Of a DNA stretch of 64,000 bases, positions 23,712 to 32,291 are shown one piece after another. The notes under the pieces were generated by a model, which ran no database searches, was not told where the DNA came from, and worked only from the letters and a program-made list of their open reading frames with translations. Positions within the stretch are counted from its first letter, which is position 1, and every line of letters begins with the position of its first letter. The DNA lies in the IMG/VR virus record IMGVR_UViG_3300010389_003143, positions 1-64,000 of that record. One strand, written 5' to 3'. A program made the position numbers and the translations under genes. The stretch is from a virus.

Positions 23712-24256
23712 TCTGATAAACCAGTCATGTTAAAAGAAAAACCAAGAGCGATCAGCCTTCTTTTTGAGAAGTTACTCTTTGTATTTTTCCAATCTTCATA
23801 AAGAGATATAATATTATTAGTTATCGAACAATTTTTTACGCCATATAACACATCTGAATAATCAGACATATTATTGGCCAACTCCCTATAGGTCGGATTC
23901 TGGCTCATCTGGTAGCATAGATCAAATGCTGAGGATCCCACCTCTAGATAGTAATCCCTGCTCATGACCTTTGACTGAGTTCCAATAAATAGACCCGTCT
24001 TTACAAGGCAGGCATCTCCCGCTTTTTTTAACTCTGAAAGCCTGCCGCTATTTGACATAAGAAAAGAATTTAGATACACTTCTGCTATATAAAGATTTTT
24101 ATCGACTATATTCCTGTTTCCATAAAGGGTATCTGAAACTAATTCTGCAAGATACTCTTCTATGCTGTGCGGTAAGGTAAAGCCTTGGGCGGAAGCTGAT
24201 CTAACAACTTCTTCTTTTAGTAGCTGCATTAGATTATCTTCTTTAACTTCCTTCAT
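23708..24256 (-). CDS. Conserved-looking helical protein
   Basis: 182 residues, helical throughout: 'SIEEYLAELVSDTLYGNRNI', 'AEVYLNSFLMSNSGRLSELK' and 'DYYLEVGSSAFDLCYQMSQN'. I do not recognise a named family. The 4-bp overlap with the DUF6356-like gene (ATGA) places it in one operon with the deformylase. Absence of transmembrane helices and of Cys/His pairs argues against a membrane or Zn protein. Confidence 0.55.
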   Translation of the reverse strand: MKEVKEDNLMQLLKEEVVRSASAQGFTLPHSIEEYLAELVSDTLYGNRNIVDKNLYIAEVYLNSFLMSNSGRLSELKKAGDACLVKTGLFIGTQSKVMSRDYYLEVGSSAFDLCYQMSQNPTYRELANNMSDYSDVLYGVKNCSITNNIISLYEDWKNTKSNFSKRRLIALGFSFNMTGLSE

Positions 24257-24289
24257 TTCTCATTATAGGAAATAATTAATATTTGTCAT

Positions 24290-26371
24290 TTATTTTTGCT
24301 CTAACGTTTTTAGAATATTCTTGCACTTTGGATAAGCAGAGCATCCGAAAAACTTTCCGTACCTTCCTTTTCTCTCAAGCATTGTTCCCTTTTTGCACTT
24401 TGGACATTTATGCCCAGTATCCTTTGCGGGAGGCTTTTTGCTTTCTACCGGAATGCCGTCCTCACCTATGGCTGCGCTAAATTTGCAAACAGGATAAGCT
24501 TTGCATCCATAAAACTCTCCATTTCTGCCCTTTCTTTTAACTAAGATGTTCGAACACTTCGGACATTTATGGCCAGTTTCAACGCTTACTTTTGTAGATG
24601 ACTTTCCATCTATAGACAGGGTTCCGTCGCAATTAGGCCAATCAGAGCAGCCGAGGAAGGCTCCATGCTTTGATATTTTCTTGACCATCTTTGATGAGCA
24701 TTTGGGGCACTTATGATCGACGATAAAGGTGTCTGGCAAAGAAGACTGATTTGCAGTATTTATTTGAGAATCTAAGTCGACGTTAAATGATGATAATGTT
24801 TTTTTATAATCCTTATTGCCTGCGGCAATGTCATCAAGATTTGATTCCATTTCCGATGTAAACTTCTTATCTACAATACGGGGAAAATAAGCCGAAAGAT
24901 AATCAGAAACCATTATCCCAATATCTGTAGCAGATAAGGACTTTTTGACTCTAGATATGTACTTACGATTAATTAGAGTATCCAGAATTGAAGCGTAAGT
25001 GCTCGGTCTGCCAACCCCCTCTTTTTCCAGCAGCTTGATAATTGATGCGTCAGAGAATCGGTTGGGCGGTTTTGTGAAATTCTGCTGCCCAACAACGTCC
25101 TCCCACGGAACAGCATCTCCAACGCTCAAGGCAGGAAGGATTACGTCATCTTTTATTTCGCCATAAACCTTTAAGAATCCGTCAAAGACGAGTGTGCTAC
25201 CGTTCTTCTTGAACCCATAGTCGGCTTTTCCGTTATACTCAAGCTTTAGAGAAACTTGATCAAACTGAGCTGATGCCATCTGGCTTGCAGTAAATCTTGC
25301 ATCAATTAACTTTAATAGCTTCTTTTCATCACTTGATACCGGATCAACGGGGGAATCGTAAGTTGGCCGAATGGCTTCGTGAGCGTCCTGCGCACCTCCA
25401 CTTGGGCCATAGCTGATGGTTGATGGCGATAGATAATTTTTACCATACTTCTTTTCTATCTTTTTCCTTAAGTCAGCGACCTTGGCTGGATCAGTTCTCG
25501 TACTATCAGTACGATGATAGGTAATCATACCCTGGCTGAATAGATTTTGCGCAACTGACATCGTCTTTTTTGCGCCCCAGCCAAATGCATTCGACGCGGC
25601 TTGCTGCAGCGTAGAGGTGATGAAGGGAGGGTAGGGTTTTCTGGTCCTGCTCTTTGTTTGGTATTCGGAAACAATAAGATCTTTCTTTCCGGAAGTCATA
25701 TCCTTTAGGATTTTATCTGCATCTGCCTTCGTCTTTGGAACATAGGAGTTTCCGTTTAGCGCAAAAAAGTCTGCGCAAAAGTCCTTCTTTGTTTTTACCT
25801 CGATTGTCCAATACTCTTCCGGCTTAAATGCACTTATTTCCTTTTCGCGATCTGATATAATCTTAAGAGCTACTGACTGAACCCTTCCGGCGCTAGTGCC
25901 GCGAAGTCCTTTTGTCCACATTATTGGACTTACCTTAAAGCCAACGAGGCGATCCGTTATTCTGCGGGCCTGCTGCGCATTATAAAGGTTGTCATCTAGC
26001 TTTCCAGGGTTTTTTAAGGCCTTCTTGACAGCGTCTTTGGTAATTGCATTGAACTTAATGCGATGAATGTTTGTGCAAGTTTTTGGCAGGATGCTCGCAA
26101 TGTGAAAAGCAATTGCCTCGCCCTCTCTATCTGGGTCAGTCGCAATATATATGGTGTCGTGCTTTTTCGCCTCTTCCTTGATCGAGCGGACAACATCTTT
26201 TTTATCAGAGTTAACCTTATAGGTGGCCTCAAATGACTCTACATTAATCCCAAGATTCTTTTTTGACAGATCCATTATATGGCCGACCGATGCCATAATA
26301 GTGTAGTTGGACCCCAGGATCTTACGCAGTTTTGATATCTTGTTTGGCGATTCGATTAGAACCAGCGGCAT
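24290..26371 (-). CDS. topA: DNA topoisomerase I (type IA)
   Basis: 693 residues from the ATG at 26369-26371 (AGGAG six bases upstream); a 21-codon in-frame extension upstream is non-homologous. The Toprim domain has E7 (IESPNK), D79, D81 and E83 (DPDREGE). The active-site tyrosine is Y285 in 'GMITYHRTDSTR'. Three C-terminal Topo_C4 zinc ribbons are intact (CPKC...C-x5-C pairs near residues 585, 635 and 670). It relaxes negative supercoils by single-strand passage. A complete bacterial-type topA in a phage is uncommon but known. It is preceded by a hairpin that may attenuate its transcription. Confidence 0.93.
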   Translation of the reverse strand: MPLVLIESPNKISKLRKILGSNYTIMASVGHIMDLSKKNLGINVESFEATYKVNSDKKDVVRSIKEEAKKHDTIYIATDPDREGEAIAFHIASILPKTCTNIHRIKFNAITKDAVKKALKNPGKLDDNLYNAQQARRITDRLVGFKVSPIMWTKGLRGTSAGRVQSVALKIISDREKEISAFKPEEYWTIEVKTKKDFCADFFALNGNSYVPKTKADADKILKDMTSGKKDLIVSEYQTKSRTRKPYPPFITSTLQQAASNAFGWGAKKTMSVAQNLFSQGMITYHRTDSTRTDPAKVADLRKKIEKKYGKNYLSPSTISYGPSGGAQDAHEAIRPTYDSPVDPVSSDEKKLLKLIDARFTASQMASAQFDQVSLKLEYNGKADYGFKKNGSTLVFDGFLKVYGEIKDDVILPALSVGDAVPWEDVVGQQNFTKPPNRFSDASIIKLLEKEGVGRPSTYASILDTLINRKYISRVKKSLSATDIGIMVSDYLSAYFPRIVDKKFTSEMESNLDDIAAGNKDYKKTLSSFNVDLDSQINTANQSSLPDTFIVDHKCPKCSSKMVKKISKHGAFLGCSDWPNCDGTLSIDGKSSTKVSVETGHKCPKCSNILVKRKGRNGEFYGCKAYPVCKFSAAIGEDGIPVESKKPPAKDTGHKCPKCKKGTMLERKGRYGKFFGCSAYPKCKNILKTLEQK

Positions 26372-26383
26372 GTTGTCTCCTAT

Positions 26384-26441
26384 CGAAAAAAATAATAGCC
26401 ATGGCCCTTGGCTTTGACAACCTTTTTTGACCATGGCTAAA
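26384..26441 (-). terminator. Possible terminator/attenuator upstream of topA
   Basis: On the minus strand a 9-bp inverted repeat TAGCCATGG (complement of 26431-26439) pairs with CCATGGCTA (complement of 26396-26404) across a 26-nt loop and is followed by TTATTTTTTTCG. The stem is palindromic around CCATGG. The T-run suggests termination before topA, so topA could be read only by partial read-through or from a promoter inside the loop. Confidence 0.45.
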
Positions 26442-26465
26442 TTTTATTGCGCTTAAATAAGCCCG

Positions 26466-26660
26466 TTAATCATCATCCTCTATGATCGATAAGAGTGTAT
26501 CTCGATCCTTTGGATCGACAAATGGAATGGCCTCCCTCATCGTCATAAAGAAATTGCTATTATTAAAATATTTTAACAAGATATATTCGACGAACATTTT
26601 TGACTCTATATCTTGTTGCTTTTGGCATTGTGCTATAACATCTATAAAAGTAAGGTTCAT
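26466..26660 (-). CDS. Small unknown protein upstream of topA
   Basis: 64 residues with a strong GGAGGG site six bases before the ATG. The product, MNLTFIDVIAQCQKQQDIES onwards, is mixed helix/strand with an acidic tail (IIEDDD). No family recognised. The good ribosome site and collinearity with topA and dut support a real gene. Confidence 0.65.
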   Translation of the reverse strand: MNLTFIDVIAQCQKQQDIESKMFVEYILLKYFNNSNFFMTMREAIPFVDPKDRDTLLSIIEDDD

Positions 26661-26730
26661 ATAGCCCTCCTATGAGGTTTACCCCTCAATGTAATGCACA
26701 AATATTAGCCGCACTCTTTAATGTGCCGTT

Positions 26731-27243
26731 TTAATCAGTGCTTCCAAAGCCGCCATCTCCCCGATCTGTGTCGGAAGTTTCTTCTAGTACAAAGTCGCAA
26801 TTATTTCTTTTTCTCAAGATAGCCTGGAACATCTTTGGTTTTTCTCTGAGAATGAGATTGGCAACGGCCGTCATTGTTTGGGGTCGAGAACCAAAAATGC
26901 TGACCAAGCCTCCAGCATAGCTGTCTGAAGGAGAGCCAAAGCCTTCATGCTTGTGATGAACTCTTACAGGAACCAAGATTTCTCCTCGGTAATGCTCATC
27001 GATTACCCCGATTGAATTAGCCATAGATAAGGGGAGCTTTGATATAGAGCTTCTTGGAACTACTTCAAAATAATAACCCTTAGGCGGCTCAAGGGATAGC
27101 CCGGTTCTAAAGAATATTACATCGCCACTCATCTTGTGGACATCGATGAATGTTAAGTCGTAGCCCGTATCTGACTCATGAGCCCTGGCGGGCACTTGGG
27201 CTCTTTCATCTAGCAGCTCTACCTTAGTCTTTAGTTTTGGCAT
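26731..27243 (-). CDS. dut: dUTPase (deoxyuridine 5'-triphosphate nucleotidohydrolase)
   Basis: 170 residues with the five trimeric dUTPase motifs: 1 'DTGYDL' (25-30), 2 'PRSSISK' (63-69), 3 'IGVIDEHYRGEI' (78-89, uracil pocket and catalytic Asp), 4 near 'QAILRKRNN', 5 'DRGDGGFGSTD' at the C-terminus. It hydrolyses dUTP to dUMP, preventing uracil incorporation and supplying dTMP precursor. Motif 4 lies unusually late because of an insertion with 'SIFGSRPQTMTAVANLILRE'. Divergent from the small gene at 27292. Confidence 0.93.
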   Translation of the reverse strand: MPKLKTKVELLDERAQVPARAHESDTGYDLTFIDVHKMSGDVIFFRTGLSLEPPKGYYFEVVPRSSISKLPLSMANSIGVIDEHYRGEILVPVRVHHKHEGFGSPSDSYAGGLVSIFGSRPQTMTAVANLILREKPKMFQAILRKRNNCDFVLEETSDTDRGDGGFGSTD

Positions 27244-27291
27244 TTATTTTCCTTTCTACGAATAATTATGGTTTAAACAGAGGTTGGCAAA

Positions 27292-27510
27292 TTGAGTAAT
27301 CAAAAACATTTTATAGACCTATCACTAAATATAATCTTTGAAAGCTCGGGCGCAAGAAAAGATGCACTAATCGCTAAAATTAACGAGTGTATCGAAATGA
27401 TGCTAGAAGAAGAAGTTTCGATATCTTTCAGCTCATCTGTTAGCTCATTCTCAGAAGATCAAGTTTATTCGATGTACTCTTCTGCCGTACCAGAAGAAGG
27501 CTATAATTAA
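27292..27510 (+). CDS. Small acidic unknown protein
   Basis: 72 residues from a TTG start with GAGG eight bases upstream. The first half is helical ('DALIAKINECIEMMLEEEVS'), the second Ser-rich (SISFSSSVSSFSEDQVYSMY). No family recognised. It ends 4 bp into the convergent metallopeptidase gene. The TTG start makes the N-terminus provisional. Confidence 0.5.
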   Translation: MSNQKHFIDLSLNIIFESSGARKDALIAKINECIEMMLEEEVSISFSSSVSSFSEDQVYSMYSSAVPEEGYN

Positions 27511-27914
27511 CCTTCCGTAGCCCATACCATATACTTGTGGATAGCTCTGGCAACATCTTTGTTCCATTTCTCTTTGTTAATTTCTATCCCGAGTCTTTTG
27601 GCAAGACTTAGTCCGCGCTTCCAGGCTTCGACTTCCTCTATTACAGTAAAAGTCTTATGTATTTTTGATTTCTCGGAATAACGGTCAAGAACTTCGTCTA
27701 CATTCACGACAGAATCTGATTCGCCAATCAACAGGTGCCCCGCCTCATGAAGCATGATGTGTACTTGCGTTTCTTTTGTTCTAGTTGAATTTATTGAAAC
27801 AAATTTTGAAACTCTATCTATTGCATCTAATCCTTGGCGATCAATTTCTACGCAATAGCCTCTTTTTTGAAACCAATAAGCCAAAGAATTTATTGAGTCT
27901 TCGTGGCTTGACAA
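27507..27914 (-). CDS. Small zinc metallopeptidase (HExxH)
   Basis: 135 residues from a TTG start. The gluzincin motif 'IMLHEAGHLLIG' gives H56, E57 and H60, followed after about 35 residues by a Glu-rich helix 'VIEEVEAW' that can supply the third ligand. Size and order resemble ImmA/IrrE (COG2856) or minimal-metallopeptidase proteins that occur singly in phages and cleave repressors. No DNA-binding partner gene is adjacent, so its target is open. Predicted cytoplasmic. Confidence 0.7.
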   Translation of the reverse strand: MSSHEDSINSLAYWFQKRGYCVEIDRQGLDAIDRVSKFVSINSTRTKETQVHIMLHEAGHLLIGESDSVVNVDEVLDRYSEKSKIHKTFTVIEEVEAWKRGLSLAKRLGIEINKEKWNKDVARAIHKYMVWATEG

Positions 27915-27962
27915 AGTGACCCCGCATAATATAAGTACTAAATTTAAAATATTTTTAAATTT

Positions 27963-30900
27963 TTATTCTATGGGCCTGCCGTCAGAGAAGGCTGTACCCT
28001 CAATATCAACGCCAAGAATAATAACGGCCTGAGATGGAGCCCCCTGATTTGTTATGATTCCCCTAAAGTAAACTACATCACCTTCGTAGTAATTATCAAT
28101 AGGAATCGGCCCGAATGTAAGCTTTCTCGTTCGGTTATCATTGCCGCCACCCTGGGCTATTATATCCCCGATATTGCTTGCATTTTGAGTTTGCGAAAAT
28201 GGAGTTCCCGTATTTATAAGCTCCGTACTTGCGTAGGTACGCGCAATAGGCGCTATTCCTCCTGCTGGGTCTGCGACCAAAATACCGGTAACTTCCTTTG
28301 CGATGGCGTCGACCATAAATTCGCATGGTGCCGTCACCGCAGATGTTCCGCCGCCACCTCCTGATGCTTCTTTTGTGTAATAATATATGCTAACAAATAG
28401 GGGATATGCCGTACAGATTCCATTAGGGATAATGATCTGTGTATCGACGAATTTGGTTGTATTATCTAGGTCTGAGTTTTGAATTACATGCGTCCACGAG
28501 CCTGCGCCGGTACCAACTAAGGTTGTTGAGTTTGTTACAGATCCGCTCTCACTGAAAACATTCCCAACGGCTGATACGCTTCTCGTCCACTGTGCAAGCC
28601 CAAAAACGCTCCGGTACCCATTATCATTTAGGTTGGTCGAGGTACTTATAAGTTTTATCTGCTCAAACGTGGGCAAAGTAGTAACTGCAGTTACAATCCT
28701 TACTCTAGCCCATCTTCCGACGACGCCGTTAATCGTTGTTGAGGGCCATGCGGTGCCGTCGATCCCCATGATTATATTTTCTTCGCTCGATCCTCTTATA
28801 AAAACAGAGCTACTGTATCTGTAATTTTCCATCTTACTCAAAGCTTCAACAGAAACTTCAGTCCAGGTATTTGCTGCCGTCTGTATTTCAAATACATATT
28901 CTCCGCCCACCCCCGCAACATCTTGAGCTATTTCATATCCAAAGTACTTTAGATAATTGCCGGAAACATCCTGCCTTGACACGGTCCAAAGAATTGAGTG
29001 TCCTGCCGTGGACCCCTGGAATGTTGCGGTACTGCCCGATGTGCTAGATAGGGCTATGGTTTCGTCCACGAAATTCGCACCATTGCTAACAGGGCTTGCT
29101 GTATTATCCGTAGTAAGGAAGGTGGCCCCAAGGTTATACGGTCTTCCCGTACCGCTCCAGAAGTTTGATCCAAGCTCCGGGAAGCCTGCAACCAAATCTC
29201 CGCCGAGCAGGATAGACGCAGCTCTATTTGTTGCGGTTTCTTCTTGAAGATAATTTAAAGCAAAGTCAGAGGCAAGCGCTGCAAATGGAAAGTTGAATTT
29301 AGATTGCAAAGCAGCAGTAGACTGGACCGCAGTTCTTGTGCCAGCTGCGTTGAATCCGTCACAGCCTGGATTAATTACGAAATCAAAGAATTGGTCCTGC
29401 ACCTTTCCTGCGTACAGCCCAATAAAAGCGCCATCGCAATTTATTCTTACTGCGTTTTCTAAGTTGAAAAAGTTGACTCCATACACAAGTATCGTTGGAG
29501 CCAAAGTATTGAGGGTCGGAGAGTTCGTTGCATCCGCGTCTAAACCGTAAACAACGTTTGAATTTCCAACGTTCATGTCGGCAAGCTGAAGTCTTCCCGA
29601 GTCGAAACCTCTCGCCGCCGCATTAATAGAGCCGGCCGATGGTGGAAAATGCAAGCTTTCCAAAGCTATGGTTCCACCGTCTGATTGCATCCCCGCATCA
29701 AAGCCGCCCAAGTCCCATCGTATTTCTGCTCCGATTATCTTTCCTGGACCGTCCTTGTAAATGCCTCTTGCAGCCCCTGATACGCCATCTCCAAGGAATC
29801 TTAGATTGTAAATTCCTCCGGTATCTGTTGCGGCAACTCCAGTAAAGCTTATTCCATCATGGGCGGCAGTTGCAAGCTGAATAGTTAAATCTGTTATTGT
29901 AACATCAGTGGCGATAGTAAATACATCAGATGTTGCCGCAGTGCTTCCGACCGTAACCGTCTGCCAAGAGCCCTCCCCTCTAACGGTACGGTTTGCCGGA
30001 ACTGTAATTCCCCATTCTGCATAAGTTCCGGGGCGGATCATGATTGTATCGCCAGCTGCTGAGGCAGAAATTGCAGCCGCAATGGTTAAGAACGGCTTGT
30101 CAGTTCTGTAGGCAGCGCCTGTTCCGTCATCTCCTTCAACTGCGTCGACATAAACCACTCCGTTAACTTGGTTAATAGCAACGAAGCCATCGTCAACAAA
30201 CCTTTTTGTGACTAGAGACTCGTCTATAAAAGTTGAGCTGTAGTCTGCCGCATATTTCAGACCCTCTCCGACGGCGGAGTCTGTTATTATGGCGCTAGTT
30301 GTAAAATCTAGTCCAAAAGTATCTGATGATACACTTATGCCGTCAGCTGATATGGCTATATTTCCGGAGCCAGCGCCAGCATTTGATGCAGAGATTGTCA
30401 AAGTTTTGTTTGCAGCGTCATTAGCCTGCATATCGATAAGGAAGGTATCTCTTCCTTGTGCCGTAACTGTGCCTGAGCTGAAGACGGAAAAAGAGCTTAC
30501 TTCTGTTGTGCTCCCTATTGTTACAAAATCACTTCCCTGAATATTTAGTCCGCCACTGTTTAGTGCAAAGCCGATATTTGTAGAGCCTGCAGTTACAATT
30601 ATATTTCCAAGGTCATAGGCGGTCTGAAGACTTCTGGCTACGGTGGTAGCGTTTGCCAATGAAGCTGGAACTACGGCCAGGCTGGTGCTAACTCCCGCAT
30701 TAACCTCAGCCTGAGTAGCTATCTCAATAAGCCCCTGACCAGATGTGCTTGCAGAATTTATATCTAGCCTTAAATCTTCATCAGCTCCATCATTAATCTC
30801 GGTAAATGCAACTCCGGCTGTGGCCGTAATAATCTTGTCGAATAAATATCCTGCCGTAGTATCATTTGCAGATACTTTTACTTGCTCACCAGATGAGGCA

Positions 30901-31313
30901 GCCCACTGCGGGTCAGCTCCTGCGCCCTGCGTTTGGAGAAATTGTCCAGAAGTTCCGGCAGGAAGGCGATTCCAATTAGAACCATCGAAATAAATGACAT
31001 CGCCCTGTACACCTGTTATTTCTGCTGCAGCACCAAGGTTGTCGAATATAGCAATGCTGCCAGCTGTGCCAGTATGAGCGCTAACCGTCCAGCCCAAATT
31101 GGTCAGAGAGGCGTGATTTAGAGTGCCTCCAGCAGCAGCAAGAGCCCATACGGTCCCTCCTTGACCTATATAAAGGTTGCCAAGTGCATCTAAAAACAAG
31201 CTTCCAGCATTTGCGGAGATGATCCCATTCGGATTGCCGCTGCCAGTTAATATTTCGGTTGAATTGCTATTGTTATCTAGCGTTACTTTGTTTATGCTGA
31301 AGTTTGTTGCCAT
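27963..31313 (-). CDS. Large tail fibre/spike protein with beta-helix region
   Basis: 1116 residues, the largest fibre. Residues 1-60 are a shared fibre-start module ('SGNPNGIISANAGSLFLDAL', GNLYIGQGG). A repetitive shaft follows to about residue 385. Around residues 390-460 the segment 'TDKPFLTIAAAISASAAGDT' with MIRPGTYAEWGI and TVRGEGSW is the opening of a right-handed beta-helix of the pectate-lyase type. The C-terminal half is beta-rich with 'GVNFVDETIALSS'-like surface repeats. It could bind or cut a polysaccharide receptor. It is the distal gene of the fibre operon 27963-35070. Confidence 0.7.
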   Translation of the reverse strand: MATNFSINKVTLDNNSNSTEILTGSGNPNGIISANAGSLFLDALGNLYIGQGGTVWALAAAGGTLNHASLTNLGWTVSAHTGTAGSIAIFDNLGAAAEITGVQGDVIYFDGSNWNRLPAGTSGQFLQTQGAGADPQWAASSGEQVKVSANDTTAGYLFDKIITATAGVAFTEINDGADEDLRLDINSASTSGQGLIEIATQAEVNAGVSTSLAVVPASLANATTVARSLQTAYDLGNIIVTAGSTNIGFALNSGGLNIQGSDFVTIGSTTEVSSFSVFSSGTVTAQGRDTFLIDMQANDAANKTLTISASNAGAGSGNIAISADGISVSSDTFGLDFTTSAIITDSAVGEGLKYAADYSSTFIDESLVTKRFVDDGFVAINQVNGVVYVDAVEGDDGTGAAYRTDKPFLTIAAAISASAAGDTIMIRPGTYAEWGITVPANRTVRGEGSWQTVTVGSTAATSDVFTIATDVTITDLTIQLATAAHDGISFTGVAATDTGGIYNLRFLGDGVSGAARGIYKDGPGKIIGAEIRWDLGGFDAGMQSDGGTIALESLHFPPSAGSINAAARGFDSGRLQLADMNVGNSNVVYGLDADATNSPTLNTLAPTILVYGVNFFNLENAVRINCDGAFIGLYAGKVQDQFFDFVINPGCDGFNAAGTRTAVQSTAALQSKFNFPFAALASDFALNYLQEETATNRAASILLGGDLVAGFPELGSNFWSGTGRPYNLGATFLTTDNTASPVSNGANFVDETIALSSTSGSTATFQGSTAGHSILWTVSRQDVSGNYLKYFGYEIAQDVAGVGGEYVFEIQTAANTWTEVSVEALSKMENYRYSSSVFIRGSSEENIIMGIDGTAWPSTTINGVVGRWARVRIVTAVTTLPTFEQIKLISTSTNLNDNGYRSVFGLAQWTRSVSAVGNVFSESGSVTNSTTLVGTGAGSWTHVIQNSDLDNTTKFVDTQIIIPNGICTAYPLFVSIYYYTKEASGGGGGTSAVTAPCEFMVDAIAKEVTGILVADPAGGIAPIARTYASTELINTGTPFSQTQNASNIGDIIAQGGGNDNRTRKLTFGPIPIDNYYEGDVVYFRGIITNQGAPSQAVIILGVDIEGTAFSDGRPIE

Positions 31314-31402
31314 AATCTAAACTTAAAAAATAATAGTTTTATTTTTCTCCAAAAAGATGATTGGGCAAAAAACAAATTGCTTTTTGCATCATGCAAATAA
31401 AC

Positions 31403-32272
31403 CTAAATTCTTCTTAGAGCACGACCGGCAAATACAGAGCTTGTAGGAGTACCGGTCTCAGCCCAAATCAAAACAAGCATGTGCTGGCCAGAAACCGGAG
31501 CCCTTATCGCAAAGGAAGCTGGAAGCGATGCGAGATAAGTTGATGCATCCAAACTTACGGTATAATTATCGACCGTAGCAACCCCGCCAGTTATGCTTTC
31601 TGCAAGAAGAAAATTCCAGTCCTGTGGGCTGGCCGCATAAGTTCCGGGGCTGGCTAACAGGGAATAAAGAACTTGGGCCCTAATCTCCGTTATCGGTCCT
31701 GTCCCAAGGTTTGATACAGTAAAAGAAAAATCTATCTCTCTAAAATCTGAAACGGATATAGAGTCTGTCTCCACCTTTGACCCGCTAGTGCCAAAAGCTG
31801 TTGGCGTTTGAATGGTGGTCGGAGATGTATCTGAAGTCATTGGTGTTAGCTCCTCTAAATTAAGTGGAAAAGTTAAAACTAATAATGATGTGGCCGAAAG
31901 AGCGACCCCAACAAAGTAAGCATCCGTGCTAGGCTGGGTTGAGGCCAGTGTGTTCCCGGTTGTTCCAACATCTGATAGCCAGTACTTTGCGCCACGAGTC
32001 AAGCCGGATAGTCCGGTTACGATACCTCCAGAATGACATACAATGCAGTTTGTGGTATCTACAACTTCGGATACCACACCAATCGGGGGATTAGAGGATG
32101 CGGTGCTCGACGCCGAAATAACAACCTTATCATCTACTGAGCCGTCCTGATAAACAACATCCCCAACCCCAACTGCGCTAGCATCATTGGTGTAAGAGTG
32201 GAGGTTATCCTCTAATGATTTTACGGTTGTTACCCCAGCGGTTAAGCCAAGTACTTTATCCTCTCCTGACAT
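31403..32272 (-). CDS. Tail fibre-associated protein
   Basis: 289 residues. The N-terminal 140 residues have alternating strands with 'GVGDVVYQDGSVDDKVVISA', 'TTNCIVCHSGGIVTGLSGLT' and RGAKYWLSDVG, similar in layout to the C-terminal domains of the two upstream fibre genes. The C-terminal half is a beta domain ending in 'HMLVLIWAETGTPTSSVFAG'. Likely a fibre or fibre-capping protein. Operon neighbour spacing is 19-90 bp. Confidence 0.6.
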   Translation of the reverse strand: MSGEDKVLGLTAGVTTVKSLEDNLHSYTNDASAVGVGDVVYQDGSVDDKVVISASSTASSNPPIGVVSEVVDTTNCIVCHSGGIVTGLSGLTRGAKYWLSDVGTTGNTLASTQPSTDAYFVGVALSATSLLVLTFPLNLEELTPMTSDTSPTTIQTPTAFGTSGSKVETDSISVSDFREIDFSFTVSNLGTGPITEIRAQVLYSLLASPGTYAASPQDWNFLLAESITGGVATVDNYTVSLDASTYLASLPASFAIRAPVSGQHMLVLIWAETGTPTSSVFAGRALRRI

Positions 32273-32291
32273 TTTTAGGACTCCTAAATAA

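Noticed and set aside
31314-31402. Hairpin with A/T-rich arms (about 31363-31386) between fibre genes
   Set aside because: The stem is almost all A/T with a G-U pair and is not followed by a T-run on the minus strand, so it is too weak to call a terminator.
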